Origin: Cyanobacteria bacterium SIG28
GTDB lineage: Bacteria > Cyanobacteriota > Vampirovibrionia > Gastranaerophilales > Gastranaerophilaceae
Direction of reading: 5' to 3'
Length of the DNA: 64,000 nucleotides
Assembly: GCA_015152525.1 (NCBI GenBank)
Contig: SUTU01000008.1
Coordinates: forward strand, 1 to 64,000
Shown: piece after piece, positions 8,601 to 16,647 of the stretch
How the letters are laid out: every line of letters starts with the position of its first letter
Position numbering within the stretch: the stretch's first letter is position 1
Notes under the pieces: model-generated
Seen by the model: only the letters and a program-made list of their open reading frames with translations
Database searches by the model: none
What the model was told of the DNA's origin: nothing
Made by a program: the position numbers and the translations under genes

Positions 8601-11600
8601 ACATCTGATACTTTAAGTTGTCCAGAAATGTTTAAAACAGGTTGTCCGCCTAACACATGCCAGCCGTTAGCTTCCGTAAATCCCATAACAGCTGGTGTCA
8701 TGATTGATTGGATTTGTGATATAGATTTGCCTGTTACACTGGAAAAAGTACCTGAGCCAACACCGGTACTATTATTTGTATTATAGTAGTTATTTGTGCA
8801 TTCAGCGTAATTATAACTGGCTCGCCCAATAAAACCGCCAACATTAGTATTACCTGTTACAATACCGAGTGCATAGCAAGATTCAATAGTTGCATCCTCA
8901 CCATCATTACCAGTAAAACCACCTAAATTAGAGTCCCCGTTGACATTACCGGTAGCATAACAATTAGTTATATGACAAGCAAATCCGAAATCTCCTATAA
9001 ATCCACCCATATATTGTCCATAAGTTACATCTATATTACCTGTAGAATAACAGTTTGTAATTTGCGAACTAACCATAGATCCACAAAATCCGCCGACTTT
9101 TGTTGCATACTCACCTTCTATATTTCCTGTAGAATAGCAGTTGTATATAAAACCAGATATACGTCCAACAAACCCGCCTACATCAAAGCCTAAATTATCT
9201 TCATCACCACCTTGTAGTATAATATCACCTGTTGAGTAACAATGCTGAATATCAGAAAAGAAATTAACTGCAACACCAAAAAATCCACCAATATCGGAGT
9301 ATCCCATAACACTACCTGTAGAATAGCAATTTGAGATTTTTGTATCACCATTGCCCCCCAGATTACCTATAAATCCGCCAATACAACTGCCGGCACCTGA
9401 ATCAATATCGACCGATGTGTAAGAATTTGTTATTGTGGCTGCAAGATTTATAGCACCAACCAAACCACCTACATCATTTATTGTATATAACCCTTGGTAG
9501 TATGCAATTAAACCGGTTGCATGGCAATTATTGATAATTGTATTTTCAATATAACCAACTAATCCACCGATACCATCTACCTTAGCTTCGATATCTACAT
9601 CCTCAGCAGCAGAAGATTCAATTTCACAGTTACCGGCATATCCGACTAATCCACCGACATATTGCGAACCGTTAATAACACCGGATGTATGACAATTTGT
9701 AATAGTACAATCAGATGCGTAACCAACTAATCCACCAGTTTCATCATCACCTGTAACAGTAGCTTCAGTATGACAGCTTGTAATAGTACAATCAGATGCG
9801 TAACCAACTAATCCACCAACCCTGCTACCACTGGCAGTAATAGTTCCTGATACATAACAATTACTAATTACTCCACCGTCGAATTGGCTTACAATTGCAC
9901 CAACAAAAGCTTTTCCTATTATATTGCAATCTACAAGTTTTATATTTTCGATGACACAAGCCGGACCTGTTTCAGTAAACAAGCCGATCTGATCTTCTTC
10001 CGGTCTATTAATAGTTAAATTGTTAATATTATAACCGTTACCGTTAAAAGTACCATTAAAAAATTCAATACCATAAAACTCAACACCTTCCATGTTAATA
10101 TCGTTAGTCATTTCAAATGTTAAACTTGAAGTATCTAACAAATGTTGTAACGCAATTAAATCTTCTGAAGATGCGACTTGATAAGTCGTACCTGCAACAA
10201 AAGCTGTAGTATTTGATACTCTTAGTGATTCTATAACAGTTATACTTTCTTTTATTTGACCTTCTATAACCAATGCACCGTCAGTGAAAGAAGCATTTAT
10301 ACCGGCTGTGTTTAAATCACTCACAAGTTCAGCAATTGTTGTTGAGCCATTAAATGATACACTGCCAATACTATAATTTCCCTCCATTCCCAGACTGGCT
10401 AAAGTCATATCTTCTGTAGCTGTTGTAGTTGAACTTATGTCAATTGATGTATATGTAACTGTGGCTGAAGAAGTTGCTTCAACACCAAAAGTTGTACCTG
10501 TATGAATAGTTTCGGTAATAGTTGTACTGCTTGTCGTTGTCGTCCAAACTGTTGTAGTTACGGTTTCGCTTGAGGTATTTGTCGTCCAGACGGTTGTAGT
10601 TACGGTTTCGCTTGATGTATTTGTCGTCCAAACGGTTGTAGTTACAGTTTGATTTGAAGTTGTAGTTGTATAAATTGTCGTTGTTACTTCTTGTTGAATA
10701 GTTGTTGTACCACCGGACAAGGTATTTACCTGTTCATAGACAATTTCATCTGCAGAGGTTTGCCCTAATCCAGCTGTAACAGCATTAGAACCTTCTACAG
10801 ATTCAACACCTAAATTAGCAATAACACCATTTGAAACTAAGTAGTTATTGGCAGAAGATGAAAAAGTTATCACACCATCATCAACAGTACCTTTGATATT
10901 ATAAGTCTTAAGTTCATTAAACAGCTCGCCCAAAGTAGTATCAGAGCTTACTGTAAATTCACCCATAAATTCGCCAAACCTGTTATTAATACGTATAACA
11001 TCGGTTCCGCTCGTTAATGCGCCTAATTCGGCTAAAGTAGATGATTCGTTTGCAAGTTCATTGGTTTCATAAGTTACGCTTGTGTCAGAAGCCTGATCAG
11101 ATTTTTCAATATACTCATCAATATCCAACACAATCCCAAGTTGCTGTACCAAATCACCGCTAACGTATCTTCCATTATCTGAGTTAATAGAGATTATGCC
11201 GTCTGTTATAGTTGCTTCTATCTCGTATTTTGCCAAGGTGTCAAAAACATCCTGCAAAGTATCTATACTTTCTACATCATAGCTTTCAATAACAGAGCCA
11301 TCTGCATTATTAACCTGAAAAGTAGTAGAACTGATGCCTAATTGTTGCATCTTAGTGTCTGCAGTTGCATAAATCTGTTGTGGCGGATCCGACGGGTCAG
11401 CCGGTGTTGGCGAAGTTGCACTGTTATCAACAGTTTGAGAAATCTCACCGCCAAAGAGTTTCATTCCGTTAAACTCAGCTTCTCGATACATTTTCTTGAT
11501 TTGCTCTACTATAGCTTGGCATTCTTGGTTTATTGCATCCAGAGTTTGACCGCCCATTGTATTATTCTCAGCCATCATCGCCAAGTTTTTGAGTCTGTCA

Positions 11601-11863
11601 TAGCGTTCGCCTATCATAGAAAGGGTTTCTTCCGCTGTTGATAACATATCAATACCCATAGAAGTATTGTCTTCTGCTACTTCCAATGAGCTTAGTTGAG
11701 AGTCAAGTCGTGTAGAAATCTGATAATTAGCAGCATCATCTTTTGAATGGTTAATCTTAAAACCGGTAGTCATACGCTGTACGGCTTGTGCTAATAATAA
11801 CGATGAGTTTCGCAACCCTCGCTGTGCTAAGTATGCAGGCATATTAGTTCTAATGCTTAGCAT
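5609..11863 (-). CDS. Giant flagellin with GLUG-repeat insertion
   Basis: 2,084 residues, four to seven times a usual flagellin. Residues 1-145 are a standard flagellin N-terminal D0/D1 domain (RMTTGFKINHSKDDAANYQI). The last 110 residues are the C-terminal domain ending ANQMPSIALGLL. Between them: two hook-IN-like modules (about 170-370), a Thr/Ser tract with WTTNTSSETVTTTV repeats (390-455), a GLUG block with about 12 repeats (650-1030; GGLVGYASDCTITNCHTSG type), a second GLUG block with about 8 repeats (1090-1500), more hook-IN-like modules, and a second Thr-rich tract (1655-1710). GLUG repeats usually form beta-helices in surface adhesins. Many repeats carry a Cys. RBS GAGGTG precedes the ATG. 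No other flagellar gene is nearby. Confidence 0.92.
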   Translation of the reverse strand: MLSIRTNMPAYLAQRGLRNSSLLLAQAVQRMTTGFKINHSKDDAANYQISTRLDSQLSSLEVAEDNTSMGIDMLSTAEETLSMIGERYDRLKNLAMMAENNTMGGQTLDAINQECQAIVEQIKKMYREAEFNGMKLFGGEISQTVDNSATSPTPADPSDPPQQIYATADTKMQQLGISSTTFQVNNADGSVIESYDVESIDTLQDVFDTLAKYEIEATITDGIISINSDNGRYVSGDLVQQLGIVLDIDEYIEKSDQASDTSVTYETNELANESSTLAELGALTSGTDVIRINNRFGEFMGEFTVSSDTTLGELFNELKTYNIKGTVDDGVITFSSSANNYLVSNGVIANLGVESVEGSNAVTAGLGQTSADEIVYEQVNTLSGGTTTIQQEVTTTIYTTTTSNQTVTTTVWTTNTSSETVTTTVWTTNTSSETVTTTVWTTTTSSTTITETIHTGTTFGVEATSSATVTYTSIDISSTTTATEDMTLASLGMEGNYSIGSVSFNGSTTIAELVSDLNTAGINASFTDGALVIEGQIKESITVIESLRVSNTTAFVAGTTYQVASSEDLIALQHLLDTSSLTFEMTNDINMEGVEFYGIEFFNGTFNGNGYNINNLTINRPEEDQIGLFTETGPACVIENIKLVDCNIIGKAFVGAIVSQFDGGVISNCYVSGTITASGSRVGGLVGYASDCTITSCHTEATVTGDDETGGLVGYASDCTITNCHTSGVINGSQYVGGLVGYAGNCEIESSAAEDVDIEAKVDGIGGLVGYIENTIINNCHATGLIAYYQGLYTINDVGGLVGAINLAATITNSYTSVDIDSGAGSCIGGFIGNLGGNGDTKISNCYSTGSVMGYSDIGGFFGVAVNFFSDIQHCYSTGDIILQGGDEDNLGFDVGGFVGRISGFIYNCYSTGNIEGEYATKVGGFCGSMVSSQITNCYSTGNIDVTYGQYMGGFIGDFGFACHITNCYATGNVNGDSNLGGFTGNDGEDATIESCYALGIVTGNTNVGGFIGRASYNYAECTNNYYNTNNSTGVGSGTFSSVTGKSISQIQSIMTPAVMGFTEANGWHVLGGQPVLNISGQLKVSDVTVFVAGTTYQVSTYQDLLALQNMVSAGVDTTSVTFEMTSNIDMNSIEFNGIGGGADINENGFKGIFNGNGFTINNLSRGLFNYTDGATIESVNININMTDSTDFGAGLIYMADNTTINNCYVSGTILGTRAGGLVAEGCDMTITNSSTSVSIGGADETAGGLVGIIITGSILNCYTEGSVDGGDNVGGLVGNAMNTEIYSCYSSATVDGDNNIGGLVGNMESTIISKSYATGNVTASSHYGGGLVGYGINSGINNSYATGNVTVQTHMAGGLVGYIADYTIENCYATGSIESYDAGGGLIGCVAYNGSITNCYATGNITGIYSGGFISYLTGTLVINKTYALGELASSSCGAFAAMCDISNVSITGSENYYNSNNDDMVIYEMGHYCSAELIGKTPTEIQSIMTPDIMGFTEANGWDLSGTHPTLNITAGTTGLGSSLEIDNDTLNALGLYNSAASQIKSKVFTYSPNINVNITTDTKLSDLGFSTDQFITVQNNLTQTIITLGTDSTIGNMASQLANAGLTATLSEGILSIAESDTSYISGMSNDLKNALKLGDFYEVKTSSEKITTIWTTTTTSDTEIETIWTTTTSSDTVTDTIWTTTTSSDTETQVVLTTSVSTTTQTTTQDIITTLPGITETVDVMATMATTFRQLGAASRRYVTVVNNDTKTVITIKTADTIGDFVTRLNEAGMNTSFADGKLVLTPNSKFVYITGMNEDLANILKLESDFYETSLATKNTDSNLISYITDVNIRQNTMLNQVGVTSGFLLVKRNGEDYATISVSEFDTVNNFLDELRLQGFNVKCLDGKISINAEGDFVLTDEIAGASNALDILGLKAIDYTMGQTYANSDSAEVYEVLEYVQTVWVSASAITLQVGINDDENSRIQVSTGIQNINLEKFAHIGKSTVGNFDYLAELDKLANDLNQKQVEIGAAVNRLNSVLDEISIRYENMVSTRSTLQDANIAEVTSQYITQQILQQASATLLSTANQMPSIALGLL

Positions 11864-11940
11864 TTTTTACACCTCACTTCCAAGTCTGAATTAAGGCTAC
11901 CAGTTTGGCGTGATGTTTTTTTATTTAATGTATTGGGCTG

Positions 11941-12253
11941 GTTGGTGTTGCCAACAAACTCACCGTCATCCTCAAAGCGAAGCTTTGGGGATCCAGCTGA
12001 TTGAATAATTATTTGGTTTACATTTTCTATACCCGCTATTTTTAACATTAGCCGGATTCCCAGCGCAAGCGCTGAGAATGACGAGATTTTTGGTTGGTCA
12101 GGACTACAAGCCCCTTTTCCCCCCACAATTAACATTGGCTGGATTCCCAAACCTAACGGTTTGAGAATGACAAAAGGCAGGATTTCCGTACTTTCGAGCA
12201 AGAATGACAGAAGGGAATTAGCGGGATTCCCAGCCTTCGGCTGAGAATGACGT
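11941..12253 (+). repeat. Direct repeat, right copy, upstream of the flagellin
   Basis: 11963-12222 is the near-identical partner of 5246-5505. The adjoining 11941-11962 matches the partial copy at 5027, so the arrangement is mosaic. One further palindrome follows (12222-12253, stem CAGCC/GGCTG). The flagellin promoter must lie within or beside this block. The long minus-strand ORF spanning it is a repeat artefact. Confidence 0.95.
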
Positions 12254-12299
12254 TCAAATTTGCCAAACCGGCTGTAATCCAGTAACAGATAGGGTTTTA

Positions 12300-12309
12300 C
12301 CCCCCCCCC
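12300..12309 (+). repeat. C10 homopolymer upstream of the flagellin
   Basis: Ten consecutive C, exceptional in AT-rich DNA and of the kind that slips during replication. It lies about 435 bases upstream of the flagellin start. Its position in or out of the flagellin leader is unknown. Confidence 0.8.
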
Positions 12310-12551
12310 GAAGCTAAAAACCATTGTTACAGAAGGGTTTGAGGCACTTTTTTTACTAAATTCAAATTGTTTATTTGCTAATTGTAAACCCAAGAGAATA
12401 CCACCAATTTAACAATCCGTTATATCTATTTAATTCCACATCTAATTAATATGATAACACATTCTTGTATTTTTTTTACATAAATTTACAAAAAATAGAA
12501 AGTTTAAAGATTTATTTATATTCTTACTGCTTTTTACTTTCAACTAATTTA
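12310..12551. other. Intergenic, no gene seen
   Basis: AT-rich sequence between the C10 tract and the adaptor-gene terminator. I see no credible ORF, RNA or repeat. It may carry the flagellin promoter, but no sigma28-like match (TAAA-N15-GCCGATAA) is evident. Confidence 0.5.
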
Positions 12552-12577
12552 AAAGGGTAGGCTCAAACCTACCCTTT
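12552..12577 (-). terminator. Terminator after the efflux adaptor gene
   Basis: AAAGGGTAGG and CCTACCCTTT form a 10-bp stem with a six-base loop; short T/A tracts on both sides. Confidence 0.7.
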
Positions 12578-12603
12578 ATCTACTTGTCTATAAAAAAAGT
12601 TTA

Positions 12604-13596
12604 TTACATCTTAACTTTTACCTTTGGCACAACAGACATTCCCGGAATAATCGAATATTCATTAGGATTTATATCTTCCGTGAATACAATCTTTACAGGT
12701 ATTCTTTGTACAATTTTTACGAAAGATCCAACTGCATTCTCAGGTGGGAACAAACTTGCTTTTGCGCCTGAACTTCTCTGAATTGAATCGACTTCACCTT
12801 TAAAAACTTTATTTCCGTAAGTATCAATTTTAATATCTACAGGTTGTCCTTTTCTCATATGTTCAAGTTGTGTTTCTTTGAAATTAGCAACAACCCAAAC
12901 TTCATTCGGCACTATTACACACAAAGGTGAGCCTGGTTGAACCATCATACCAACTTCTACTTTTTTATTAGAGATAGTACCGTCAATAGGTGCTATGACT
13001 TTGGTATATTTATGTGCCAATTTTGCAGCATCCATTTGAGCCTTTAGAACATTCAAATCAGCATCTGCTACCTTTGCCGCTTTTGAAGGATCTGATGAAA
13101 AAATTGCTTGATCTGCATTAACTTGTCTTGCTTCAATTGATTCCAAATTTGTTATTGCTCTATCTAAAGTTTGTTTTGAAACAGCACCGGCATTATACAA
13201 CTTTTCATATCTTTGAACATCTGTTCTTGCTAATTCTATTTCAGAATTTGCTGCACTTAAATTGGCATGCGCATTTTTTTGGTTCAACAACGCACGTTCA
13301 TATGCTGCTGTCGCTTGATTAACTTTAACCACATAATCTTCATCGTCAATTATTGCAACTACATCGCCAGCCTTAATCGGTTGATTGTCTTTTATTAAAA
13401 CTTCTTTAATCTGACCGGAAACCCTTGGTGAAACCGCTACTGTCGTCGTTTCTACATAAGCATCATCAGTAGATTGATACTTAAGAGCATCAAATATAAA
13501 AAATCCGACAACTATTACAGCAATTAAACCACCAAACATGAACCAATATCTTTTAGTGTGCAATTTATTTTCTTCTAATTTAATTTCTTCACTCAT
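12604..13596 (-). CDS. EmrA/HlyD-family efflux adaptor
   Basis: Membrane-fusion protein of 330 residues: short cytoplasmic tail, one membrane helix (about 18-36), N-terminal lipoyl half (VSPRVSGQIKEVLIKDNQPI), alpha-hairpin coiled coil (70-150), second lipoyl half (YTKVIAPIDGTISNKKVEVG) and beta-barrel. It links an inner-membrane pump to an outer-membrane factor. It follows the marR gene by 15 bases and so should be repressed with it. The usual partner EmrB is absent; the flagellin locus begins just downstream. Confidence 0.88.
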   Translation of the reverse strand: MSEEIKLEENKLHTKRYWFMFGGLIAVIVVGFFIFDALKYQSTDDAYVETTTVAVSPRVSGQIKEVLIKDNQPIKAGDVVAIIDDEDYVVKVNQATAAYERALLNQKNAHANLSAANSEIELARTDVQRYEKLYNAGAVSKQTLDRAITNLESIEARQVNADQAIFSSDPSKAAKVADADLNVLKAQMDAAKLAHKYTKVIAPIDGTISNKKVEVGMMVQPGSPLCVIVPNEVWVVANFKETQLEHMRKGQPVDIKIDTYGNKVFKGEVDSIQRSSGAKASLFPPENAVGSFVKIVQRIPVKIVFTEDINPNEYSIIPGMSVVPKVKVKM

Positions 13597-13611
13597 TGTC
13601 TTTACCTCTAT

Positions 13612-14076
13612 CTATATATCTATAACTATTGTATCTTCCAAAATTTCTCTTAACTCTCTCAAAAGTTCGCCAACTTTTTCTAAATCAGTATTTGCAATCT
13701 TCTTTTCCACAACTTCGTGATGCGGTTTTAACTTTTGATAAGTTTCACTATAAAATTTTCGCCCTTCTTCTGTTATTTTTATTATTTTTACAGGTCTGTT
13801 ATTCTTCACTGAAAGTTCTCGAACCAAATAACCTTTATTTTCTAAAGAATCTAAAAGTTTTCCGGTATTTGCCCTATCTTTCAATATCAATTTCGCTAAA
13901 TCTCGTTGACATAAATCTTCTTGCGCAATCACAGTGTCTAAAACTGTAAATTCCTCTATTGTCAAACCAATTCCCAACATTCCAAAAAGCTGTGCGCCCA
14001 ACATCTTAGAATATCTTGCAGTCAATTCTATTTGATAAAATATAGTATCAGTAAAATGTTTTGCTTCTGATATCAT
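13612..14076 (-). CDS. MarR-family transcriptional regulator
   Basis: Winged-helix regulator of 154 residues. The helix-turn-helix spans about residues 55-80 (LCQRDLAKLILKDRANTGKL), followed by the wing (VRELSVKNNRPVKIIKITEEG). These proteins usually repress their own operon and release DNA on binding small phenolic or toxic ligands. It is divergent from the outer-membrane-factor gene, and the 133-base gap contains two adjacent palindromes that are its probable operators. The adaptor gene follows in the same operon. Confidence 0.88.
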   Translation of the reverse strand: MISEAKHFTDTIFYQIELTARYSKMLGAQLFGMLGIGLTIEEFTVLDTVIAQEDLCQRDLAKLILKDRANTGKLLDSLENKGYLVRELSVKNNRPVKIIKITEEGRKFYSETYQKLKPHHEVVEKKIANTDLEKVGELLRELREILEDTIVIDI

Positions 14077-14121
14077 TACTTCTCCACTAAGCTTAATTTT
14101 GTCAATCCTTTAAATGAAGTA

Positions 14122-14153
14122 TGTTGTTTTGACAACATGTTGCATTTGCAACA
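14122..14153. promoter_or_regulatory. Twin palindromic operators for the MarR regulator
   Basis: TGTTGTTTTGACAACA (14122-14137) and TGTTGCATTTGCAACA (14138-14153, perfect) abut without a gap. TTGACA inside the first could be the -35 box of the plus-strand gene, so binding would block it. The layout fits control of both divergent transcripts. Confidence 0.7.
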
Positions 14154-14209
14154 TATCTATGCTAACATTGTCTTTAGAAAAAATCAAGTACCTTGGAGAA
14201 GAATAAATT

Positions 14210-15583
14210 ATGAAAAGATTTTTATCATTAGCTATAATCGCATCTTTAACAATTGCTTATACCGTACCTGTATCAGCAATTGAAGAAAGCGCAAAAAAAG
14301 ATTACGCTGTTGTTAAGACTGAAAAAGTTAACCCAACAGTAAACAAATATGAGTATATTAATCTTGATTGGTGGCAAGGATTCAACGACGAATTGCTTAA
14401 TGAGTATATAATTAAAGCAATGGAAAACAACAAAGATTTAAAATCTGCAACACTAACAGTTAGCGAATTTTATCAAAATATTGCTTCCCAACGTTCAGTC
14501 CAACTACCACAAGTTTATGCAGGATTTATGCCTGGACTATCTGACACCGGTAACGGCTCTGCCGATGCTTACGCATTTCCTATATTTGCAAGCTATGAAA
14601 TAGATATTTTTGGCAAAAACAGTAATAAAACAGATTCAGTTAGAAAATTATGGGAATCTTCAATTCTTGATGAAAAAGCTGCCTATATTTCTATAGCATC
14701 AGCAGTTGGAAGTACTTATATTAACATTGTAAAACTGGATGCAATGGTTGACTTACAAGAAGAAATAGTTAAACTCAGAAAAGAAATTTATGAAATGATG
14801 GATATTTCAAACAAGGAAGGTTTAGTTTCAACATCTGATTTAACTAAAGCAAACCAAGCTTATATTCAAGGCGTTACAGATTTAACTGATTTGAAAAAAA
14901 ACAGAACTAAATTATTACATCAGCTTGCTGTTTTGACCGGCGATAGTCCTAACAACATAGAAAATTACGCAAGAGCTGATTACAAAACTTTAGCATATTC
15001 AGGAATAATTCCGGAAACTGTTGCTTCAGAAATCATTATGCAACGACCTGACTATTTAAAAGCCGAAAAAATGCTTGAAAAAGCAGGAATTGATGTTAAG
15101 GTGGCAAGAAAAGAATGTTTACCAAGCATTAATCTAGGCGGACTTTTACTATTCAACGCTAGTAATATCGGAAGTTTATTCACAACTTCTAATGCTCTTT
15201 GGGGCTTAGGCGGCGGACTTCTTCACCCTATTTTTGCCGGCGGAAGAATTAAAGCGAACCTTAAATCTAAAAAAATTGCATATGAAAAAAGTTTAAGAAA
15301 CTATGAAAAAGTTAATCTGACATCTATGCAAGAAGTTAACGACACTTTAGTATCGGTTAATATGGATAAAGAAAAATTAACAAGACAAAAAGAAATCCAA
15401 ACTCTTGAACAAAAAGATTACGAAATGTCTAAATTAAAATATGAACAAGGCGTTATTGCGAAGTTAGATTTAAACCAAAAACAAGAGAATTTGCTTAATG
15501 TTAATAAAATGGTATACGCTAGCGAATTCGATTGCATGATTGATTACATCAGCTATTACAAAGCTGTTGCAGCTAAAGCTTAA
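14210..15583 (+). CDS. NodT/TolC-family outer-membrane efflux factor
   Basis: 457 residues: signal peptide (about 1-23, cut near VSA), then two repeats of the outer-membrane-factor fold. The opening DWWQGFNDELLNEYIIKAMENN is typical of NodT-type factors, and the second repeat starts near IIMQRPDYLKAEKMLEKAG. It forms the outer channel of a tripartite pump with the divergent adaptor. The TTGACA-containing operator region lies upstream. A strong hairpin follows the stop. Confidence 0.88.
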   Translation: MKRFLSLAIIASLTIAYTVPVSAIEESAKKDYAVVKTEKVNPTVNKYEYINLDWWQGFNDELLNEYIIKAMENNKDLKSATLTVSEFYQNIASQRSVQLPQVYAGFMPGLSDTGNGSADAYAFPIFASYEIDIFGKNSNKTDSVRKLWESSILDEKAAYISIASAVGSTYINIVKLDAMVDLQEEIVKLRKEIYEMMDISNKEGLVSTSDLTKANQAYIQGVTDLTDLKKNRTKLLHQLAVLTGDSPNNIENYARADYKTLAYSGIIPETVASEIIMQRPDYLKAEKMLEKAGIDVKVARKECLPSINLGGLLLFNASNIGSLFTTSNALWGLGGGLLHPIFAGGRIKANLKSKKIAYEKSLRNYEKVNLTSMQEVNDTLVSVNMDKEKLTRQKEIQTLEQKDYEMSKLKYEQGVIAKLDLNQKQENLLNVNKMVYASEFDCMIDYISYYKAVAAKA

Positions 15584-15611
15584 AACCAGTACTCTTTGTT
15601 TTTAATAAAAT

Positions 15612-15644
15612 AACGGCGGATTTTGTTTCACAAAATCCGCCGTT
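15612..15644. terminator. Bidirectional terminator hairpin
   Basis: 15-bp perfect stem AACGGCGGATTTTGT / ACAAAATCCGCCGTT with a three-base loop, between converging genes. Confidence 0.8.
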
Positions 15645-15656
15645 CTAAACTATCAA

Positions 15657-16475
15657 CTAAACTCCCGAGCCTTTTATCTCAATCTTTTTCAATCTTTGCT
15701 CAATCTTTCTATACCACTTTAGTTGTTGTTGGAATAAAGTATCATAGCCATCAAATTTAGCATGACTGATTTCATACATTTGTTTATCGCACAAATTTTC
15801 TAAAGTTGTTCCCAGATATTTTGTAAACCCTTTTCTGTCAGTTATTGGGGAATCAACTTCTATCAAATCACCCATTTCAACCAGAACTTCCGGTCTATTA
15901 TCTCTTAAAAACATATAATTTACCGCAATAGGAAGAAGTGCAACTTTTCCATATTTTCTAACAGCTTTATCAGCAATATAAGCTAAACCTGACTGTAAAT
16001 CTAAAGGTCTGAAATTCGGCGGTTTTATTATCCCTTGAGGAAATAAATACAGAACACTATTTTTATCAGCTAGTGCAGTTACAGAATACTTCAAAGCATC
16101 CATAGAAGCTTGTGCTGATTTTTTATTTACATTAAAAGCACCGGCATGCCTTAAAATAGGAAATCTGTTTAGTTCTTCAACCATCAATCGGATTTCTTTT
16201 TTAAAAATGCGATTACAAATCGTATATCCTACAATACCATCCCACCAATTTGAATGAGGCGCAAACATGATAATCGGTGTATCAGCATCTTTCTTATAGA
16301 AATTATGAGCACCTTTATATCGGAATGCATAAAATCTATCCTCAAGCATTCCATAAAAAAACCTATCAGCGACCCAGAGCCAAAACGGTGAAGTGTCTGC
16401 CGGACAAAATTTTTCATCTATATTTCTTAATTTTGTCGGTGGAACTTCCGAATACAATTCCTGCAAATTAATCAT
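15657..16475 (-). CDS. PlsC-like lysophospholipid acyltransferase
   Basis: The acyltransferase motif I is HSNWWDG (Hx4D) and motif III is FPQG in place of the usual FPEG. The enzyme should transfer an acyl chain to a lysophospholipid or similar acceptor at the membrane. I set the start at ATG 16475 (MINLQELYSEV): a promoter TTCACA-N17-TATTAT ends six bases upstream, which places the ATG at the transcript's 5' end, and the longer reading from 16490 would begin upstream of that transcription start. Monocistronic, ending at the shared hairpin. Confidence 0.82.
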   Translation of the reverse strand: MINLQELYSEVPPTKLRNIDEKFCPADTSPFWLWVADRFFYGMLEDRFYAFRYKGAHNFYKKDADTPIIMFAPHSNWWDGIVGYTICNRIFKKEIRLMVEELNRFPILRHAGAFNVNKKSAQASMDALKYSVTALADKNSVLYLFPQGIIKPPNFRPLDLQSGLAYIADKAVRKYGKVALLPIAVNYMFLRDNRPEVLVEMGDLIEVDSPITDRKGFTKYLGTTLENLCDKQMYEISHAKFDGYDTLFQQQLKWYRKIEQRLKKIEIKGSGV

Positions 16476-16481
16476 ATAACT

Positions 16482-16510
16482 ATAATACATACTTAAACTT
16501 CTGTTGTGAA
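16482..16510 (-). promoter_or_regulatory. Promoter of the acyltransferase gene (leaderless)
   Basis: Minus strand TTCACA (16510-16505), 17-base spacer, TATTAT (16487-16482), six bases, then ATG at 16475. Confidence 0.65.
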
Positions 16511-16647
16511 CACCTAAAAGTATAAATTTAAAAAAAGTTTACAATATTTTATTATTTTTTCAATATAAACTTCATTAATTATACCTAAAAAGACAATTGT
16601 TATTTCCTTTAATAAGAATTATAAAATTAAAAAAAAGGAGGATTATT

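Noticed and set aside
5609..11863. Flagellinolysin-type protease domain in the flagellin
   Set aside because: No HExxH metalloprotease motif is seen in the insert; the repeats are GLUG type.
11857..12393. 178-residue minus-strand ORF ahead of the flagellin
   Set aside because: Made of the same repeat plus the C10 tract, overlaps the flagellin start, and has no family support.
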